This document shows positions 58,422 to 64,000 of a stretch of DNA of 64,000 bases, piece after piece. Origin of the DNA: Cyprinodon diabolis (lineage: Eukaryota > Chordata > Actinopteri > Cyprinodontiformes > Cyprinodontidae); assembly GCA_030533445.1 (NCBI GenBank), contig CM060082.1, positions 39,109,317 to 39,173,316 on the forward strand, given 5' to 3'. Position 1 is the first letter of the stretch. Each line of letters starts with the position of its first letter. The position numbers and the translations under genes are program-made. The notes below the pieces were generated by a model that was not told the DNA's origin, did not search any database, and worked only from the letters and a program-made list of their open reading frames with translations.

Positions 58422-60443
58422 GTGAGACATCGGCCCTCCTCCCCCTCGTCTGTCTGTCTGTCTGCGACTCACCCTCCCTCTGACTTATCACGTCCTCTCT
58501 GCCCTTTCTCAAAACTTCATTTGACTTTTCTATCAATTTCATTTTCTCTCATGTTTTTTCATGTTTTCTGAATCCCTTCATTTATTACTTTAGATGTCCT
58601 CAAAGTCAGTCACCACAAAACTCTTTCTTACTCATCTGCAGACATTTTAATAGGTCTCAAAAACAGTATTTAGAGAAAAAATTGAATGCTTTGAATAACA
58701 GTTATAAATGTTTTTCTGCCTGATTAAGTTAATGCCCTGTGTAATGAATAACAGCATATTGAAGGATTTAGTCTTGATTTTTCTTTTTCTCCTCTGGTGT
58801 AACTTGAGTTCAGAGCTTCAAGGACCACTCTTCATCTTCTCAATCCTTTTTCTTTCTTTTAGCAAATTTGTCAAAGAGGTGCCAATAAAGCTGACCATAT
58901 CTTACATCTGGAAGCCCGAAAGGGCAGAACTTCGTATCAATGTTTGCTTTTGCATCTATCTCTCTCTCTAAATTTTAATTTCCAGTCCTATGAAGCTTTC
59001 CAATCTCTCTCCAGTCTCTTTGCACACTTCTAAGACAAGAATTGATGGTTAAAAATCTGCACGTTTGAATGTTTAAAGATAAACTCCCTAAAGGCTTTAA
59101 TTCAAGACGCCGACTGACTTCTGTGCAAATTAACTGCTATGATAAAATCGACATTATCGCTGAAAATGTTCACATTAATAACAAACTAATGTAGCGTTTT
59201 GGTTATTTGGAATGTCCAGTCTTGGGAAAAGCTAAAGGTTCTAGGATCCCTGCAAGTTAAACTCAGAGTATTTAATGTGGGAAAAAAAGGACGTAATGCA
59301 GTTTGTCGTTTTTTTATTTTGTTTACCTTGTTCTCTTGTTTCTTTTGTTATGGTAAAGCACTTCTCTCTGCCGCCCCTGACCAGTCACAGCCGGATCGAT
59401 TAAAACATGTTCCTCTGTATAACTATGGATTTACGGTTTACATGGACACTTAATCAATTTGATCTGTATAAGCCTGTCTGATCGTGCGTTCCTTTCAAAG
59501 GTTTTATCTGCTGGCATCTCATGTGATGTGACAGTTGCCTCGAGGCGTCCGCCCAGGGAATTGTGTCTCTCTTGGGAAAGTTCAACTTGACCGGTCGGAG
59601 CGTCCTTTGATATGCATTCCTCCTATAATCTCATAGAGCAAATGAGATGATGAGTTCAGACTTCACACTTGACCCAGATCTAGAATTCTCAGAACCTGCC
59701 TCTCAATAATACAGGGGCTAAATACTCGCAGCAAGGTGAAGCGAGGTTTTAAAAAGTTTGGAGTTCAAAGCTGCTGACATTGTCGTGTCACATTGTTCCC
59801 ACAGCTCAAAGTTTTTTAAAAGAGATGGCAGAAAAACAGTGTTGGAAAGAGCAGAGATTTCTCAATGTATGGTGATGTGGTGATGTGGAACAGGTTGCTG
59901 TGCACTGCTGGTCAGCTGGGTGAATAAAGGCTAGGATACTCTGTGTCCCACTCATCATTGAGATAACAATAATTTTAACTAGCAGATCGCAAGCTTTAAA
60001 AATCTGGAAATATGGTAAACCCAATAGCTAGAAGCTATCATTGTCTGAGCTTGACACTAAAATAAAATACATCCTTCCAGCTAAAGCAATGTTTCAGACA
60101 AAGACATCCAACAGAAAACAGTACACTGATTTGGATATAAACTTGATTTTTGTTTTTAATTTTAAAGAAAACTTCTAGCTAATGCTAATGCTAGCGAATT
60201 GCCTTGTCTCACAATTCAAAGGGCTGAAATTAGTTTTAACAGAAATTTTAATGCTTTTTGATGTTTTTAGACTTTTGTTACAAGCCTGAATCAGCAAACT
60301 TTTCAGGAACTGGTGTAGTGATACTGTATAGTTTTTTTTTTGTTTGTTTTTTTAAAAGCAGTATTTAATCCAATTCAATCCACTTTATTTAAAAATCTAA
60401 TTTAACAACAAATCATTTTTGTGTTTGTTATAATCGTTTTTAC
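58422..60443. other. downstream intron, no gene seen
   Basis: A TCTG-rich stretch near 58450-58465, otherwise unique-looking AT-rich sequence. No further PAR-3-like exon was recognised. Confidence 0.55.
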
Positions 60444-60826
60444 TTAAAGGTATAGTGGAAGATGTTTTTTTTTTCCGGGTGGATCATCAAAATAAGTGGT
60501 CCTCCTAACTGTCAATCATTCTGGTGATATGTTTATGTAAGGCCGTCCGACGTGTTCGTCCCCATTTTCAGTTACTGGTGGTGAGTCTGACATAGTGGAA
60601 AAATTGCAAATCTTCTTTTGGAAAATAAGCTTGTATGAGCGATGCAAACAGCAACTTTTAAACAGAGCGTGCACGAGGAGAAATTGACTCGTGCACGGCC
60701 TCACACACGTTTAATAGGTTTTCCCTCTCAGGAGTGGGTACAGGGTTGTGCATGTGTATATTTTTTTTAAAGTGGAGAGGGCGGGTCTTTACAATAATTT
60801 GCAAAAATCCTCCACTGTACCTTTAG
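60444..60826. mobile_element. TTAA-type non-autonomous DNA transposon (third copy type)
   Basis: The left end TTAAAGGTATAGTGGAAGAT and the inverse of the right end CTAAAGGTACAGTGGAGGAT match closely. The right target is TTAG instead of TTAA, presumably a later mutation. It is 383 bp without a transposase. Confidence 0.7.
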
Positions 60827-63103
60827 GTGTATGTATCAAAATCAAATGAAGATAAAATGTTTCCTTTTTTCTTTTTTACAAAATTGTTACCTGATCAGTA
60901 GTAGGATTATTTTAAGCAGTTAGAATTGCTATTTTGATTCCTTTTTTGGATAAATAGTGAAACTACATTAAACATCATCAGACTGAGAATCTCATTTTAG
61001 CATGATGCTAGTCTCTATTAGATAAGAGTTTAATATAAATGCTTTAAATGCTTTATAACCACAAACCTATCTGTTTTAGCCTATTACCCTGTACATGGCA
61101 TATATGGACAGCCCCCATTAGAAAGAAGAAAAAAAAGAAATCAACAACTCAAAGAGCTTCCAGAAAAGCCATGGTGGCTGGTTATCAGATGACAGCCAGG
61201 CTTAACTCTCCTTCAAGGATGTAAGGATTGGAAGAGCACTAATGAAGGCTTGTTGTTGGAGCAGGATTAGTGGCGACAGGCAGTAGAGGGCAAGACAGGC
61301 TCAGGGAGGAACAAGTGTTTTAGTAGGAGAGAAAAAACACTGATTAGCCTGGAAGAGAAACTTAGACACACGCATACACATGTTGCTGCTATTAAGATAA
61401 GGCTCTTTACTCTGGGTTCACAGGGTTCCCAATGCAGAATGAAAAAATCTGAAAAAAGATAATTTTGGTTTTTAGTGGCGGTTAAAGTCTACATAGACTT
61501 TAGGATGATATTCCTATTGACTTTGGACTTTCATTGAGTCATATTTACTGTGATTTTATCAAAACGATTATATAACCAGCTATTTAAAATGAAGGATTTA
61601 TTCCATGACTTTGAATCCATTCATCCAGCCAGCCACCTAATCATTTTTGGAAATTTCTTTAGTGAATCCAGCTAGACATATGAACACTATGCTTATCTGA
61701 ATGTGGAAAAGTGAAGGATTGCGCCATAAAAAAGTCCCTGAGCTTCAGTAGCGAGTTTTCCCCTCCTGCTCCTTCCTCCTCCAAAACAATATTATTTTAC
61801 AATTACAATTACCATTTTTTTTTTTTTTTTTTTTTTTTTTGATGTTCAGTATAGGAATAAGTGCTCCGTTGTATGTTGGATGCATTAAGGGCTTTTCTGT
61901 AATCAGTTTAAGTCTGTGCATGTTTGTGTGCGGATGTAATCTTTTTCCTCCTTCTCATAAAGCCTGATTTTTCCCAGCTGCTTTAAAGAAACACACAGCG
62001 GCCACAATTTTTATTTTTTCTGCAAGCCAATTTCCTGGTTTTGTTTGTTATTTTCTGTCATTCTAAATTTATCCTACTTTTTGGAAACATGTTTTTTTTC
62101 CCCCATCCCCTCCTTTTGTAAATGGAAATAATCCACTCTGTGACATATTCTGGCACAGAATTAGAAGTGATAAGAAAACTAGATCTTCTTACACATCAAT
62201 CACAGCAACATTCCTGTGGAACAATGGCCGCTCTGCTCTCCTCCCCGTTTGTTGCAGAAAGAAACCTTTTAAAAACTGCTTTCTTCTGTCATCGAAAAAA
62301 ACCTAAAAGGTCATTCCGGAAATGCAGACCGCAGCCTCGTGCAACAGGCACCCTGAGTTTAAAGCAAGCAACTCCTTAATGAGCGCCGTTGGCTGCTCTG
62401 CAAGCCAAGTCTGAGTGTAAACGCATGGCGGACTGCCCGGACAACCAAACCCAGATATAGAGCATGTGGTGGGGCTTTCTCTGCAGTCTGTCTATGCATC
62501 TGTCCTTGCACCAATTACGCTCTTTTATACTCATACACACAGCGTAAAAAAATGTATGTGCTTAATTTGCATGGCACAACACATATAAATACACATGTAT
62601 TTGGCTATAAATGTATGAAGGAGCTTTACACTTGTGTCTATTAAGAACCAATTTGCTGTGAGCTGACATCCAGACTCTAGATGGTTTTCATTAGTCTAAA
62701 CGCTGAGGTATTTGTTAGATATACCACATACACCAAGTTAACATCTTTATACCCCCAATCAGAATATTGTATATCTGCCTTTAATGATGTAGGAATGCGC
62801 CTTAAATAACTCCAAGGGATAACCTTCATGTGCATCTGATAATAAAGTTATTTAATTTCCAGCTAAGCCGTAAAGACATTTTTTTTTGCATGCTGGTAGA
62901 GTCTGTGGTATGAGAGTTTCATCTGAGAGACCTCTTACTTCCTGCATCTATGCAAATCTGCAATGGCCTTGATGCAAGTACTGCTCAAATGTTGTAGCAC
63001 TTATAGCATAATATCATGAACTTATCCTCTGCTACGCAATGCAGATGCCTTGTTTGCACTGATTAGGGTTGAGTATCAGGAAAAGGTGTTTTGATACGAT
63101 ACT
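60827..63103. other. downstream intron, no gene seen
   Basis: Unique-looking sequence with a 26-bp T run at 61815-61840. No coding segment recognised. Confidence 0.55.
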
Positions 63104-63111
63104 ATGAGTAT

Positions 63112-63869
63112 TAGGGGTGTGCAAAAAATTCGTCATGACGATGTATTGCGATTCTAATTTTTGTGATCTGCTGCATCGATTCTTGATGCCAAGTATTGAT
63201 TCTTAATTAACAAAAAGGAATAAATAATATACATGAATGGTTGGCACACATCAGCCAAAAACAAGTGGAATACAACTTTCAGTCCAGTAGATGTCGCTGC
63301 GACTACTGCGACGAGTCATTCAGAAACAAAACATGGAGACTGAGAAAATTCGCCTGGCTCCATCACATTCCAAGTCAGATGTTTGGATGCATTTTGGCTT
63401 TAAAAACAAAGAATGTATAAACGAAATTGATTTGACGCAAGTAATTTGCAAAAGGGGAAATGTCAAACATTTGAATGTTTCCATTTCATTGATTTAAAGG
63501 ACCACTGAGGCCATGTAAACAGCACTGTTATTTTAAGTTTTATAAATCCAAAGCACTTTTTGTCAGTGTGTCCACACCAGTAATAGTAATATTTGTGTCC
63601 AGTATTTGTTTTCATGGCAATACCTTCGATAGTTGTTTCAATAAATACAGCTATGTATGACTTAAGTTGCTTTCAGTTATGTATCAATTCAAGACACTAT
63701 CCAGATCAGCCACTGGTAATAGCTGTATTTTTTCTTACAGTGTTCAGTGAAAATATCGCAATGCATCTCAATATTTCACGTATCGTGTCGCATCGTGATA
63801 AAATCGCATTGTGGCATGTGAATCGTGATTGGAATCGAATCGTGACTTCTTTGGCAATACCCACCCCTA
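63112..63869 (+). mobile_element. hAT-type DNA transposon with perfect 8-bp target duplications
   Basis: The ends TAGGGGTGTGC and CCCACCCCTA are inverted. The flanking 8-bp ATGAGTAT occurs exactly at 63104-63111 and 63870-63877. Near both ends are many 'atcg' and 'gattcg' type repeats. It is 758 bp, too short for a full transposase, but retains a coding remnant at 63333-63497. Confidence 0.85.
63333..63497 (+). pseudogene. BED-finger-like N-terminus of a hAT transposase, remnant
   Basis: From ATG at 63333 about 54 codons encode SHSKSDVWMHFGFKN and later QVICKRGNVKHLNVS. The S-x-VWxHFGF pattern with a following single Cys and a His resembles the BED zinc finger of hAT/ZBED proteins, but the full C-x-C...H pattern is not intact. 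The rest of a transposase is missing, so this is a DNA-binding remnant inside a non-autonomous element. Confidence 0.5.
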
Positions 63870-63877
63870 ATGAGTAT

Positions 63878-64000
63878 CACAATACTTGGGTCACGATACG
63901 ACATTATCATGAAATTGCAACATCATGATATATTGTAATATTCAAAGAGCTAATACTAAAAGTAAAATTAAAGATAAAAAAGCAAGTGCTGCATATGCTA
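63878..64000. other. intronic sequence at the window end
   Basis: AT-rich, no signal. Confidence 0.6.

Overview
This is vertebrate nuclear DNA, almost certainly from a ray-finned (teleost) fish. It is AT-rich and intron-like, and its repeats have typical fish styles: tRNA-derived SINEs, an L2/CR1-type LINE, TTAA- and 8-bp-duplicating DNA transposons, a chromodomain Ty3/Gypsy element and long GATA/AT microsatellites. There is no prokaryotic gene organisation.

Host gene. Only two stretches look like real host exons, both on the + strand with good splice signals: 35582-35696 and 58291-58421. Joined, they encode part of the C-terminal region of a PAR-3 cell-polarity scaffold. Residue patterns such as RIKRLRHEFQQAKQ, SGRHS and RQYSSLPR point to the PARD3 branch rather than PARD3B. 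The window therefore lies inside one large pard3-like gene: more than 35 kb of upstream intron, a 22.6-kb intron between the exons, and at least 5.6 kb of downstream intron. Everything else is intronic sequence or mobile DNA.

Upstream intron (1-35581). It contains scattered old fragments (Tc1-like, LINE 3' ends, SINEs), a RecQ-like helicase fragment with a frameshifted Walker A motif (5.7-6.2 kb), a hAT-type element with 8-bp target duplications (10.06-10.58 kb), two + strand SINEs of one family (12.5 and 17.7 kb) and an L2/CR1-type LINE (about 18.15-21.92 kb). The LINE has an intact ORF1 and a broken, internally deleted ORF2. The 22-35 kb part is largely repeat-poor.

Middle intron (35697-58290). 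Its main feature is an antisense Ty3/Gypsy chromovirus, 39281-45078, with 5-bp CCTAG target duplications. Two LTRs, gag, protease, RT-RNase H, integrase and chromodomain are all recognisable but interrupted. Next to its 5' LTR is an 11-nt sequence perfectly complementary to an 11-mer about 30 nt downstream of a TATA-like box in the LTR. This is the layout of Tf1/sushi-type self-primed elements. Further along are a near-perfect 393-bp-arm foldback flanked by TTAA, a second large inverted repeat with a SINE inserted into one arm, and a TTAA element carrying a nested TTA-flanked element.

Downstream intron (58422-64000). It holds a third TTAA element and a hAT-type element with perfect 8-bp target duplications and a BED-finger-like coding remnant.

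I found no new multi-gene system. The most informative points are the self-priming signature, the shared termini of the three TTAA elements, and the SINE insertion whose empty site survives in the opposite arm of its inverted-repeat host.
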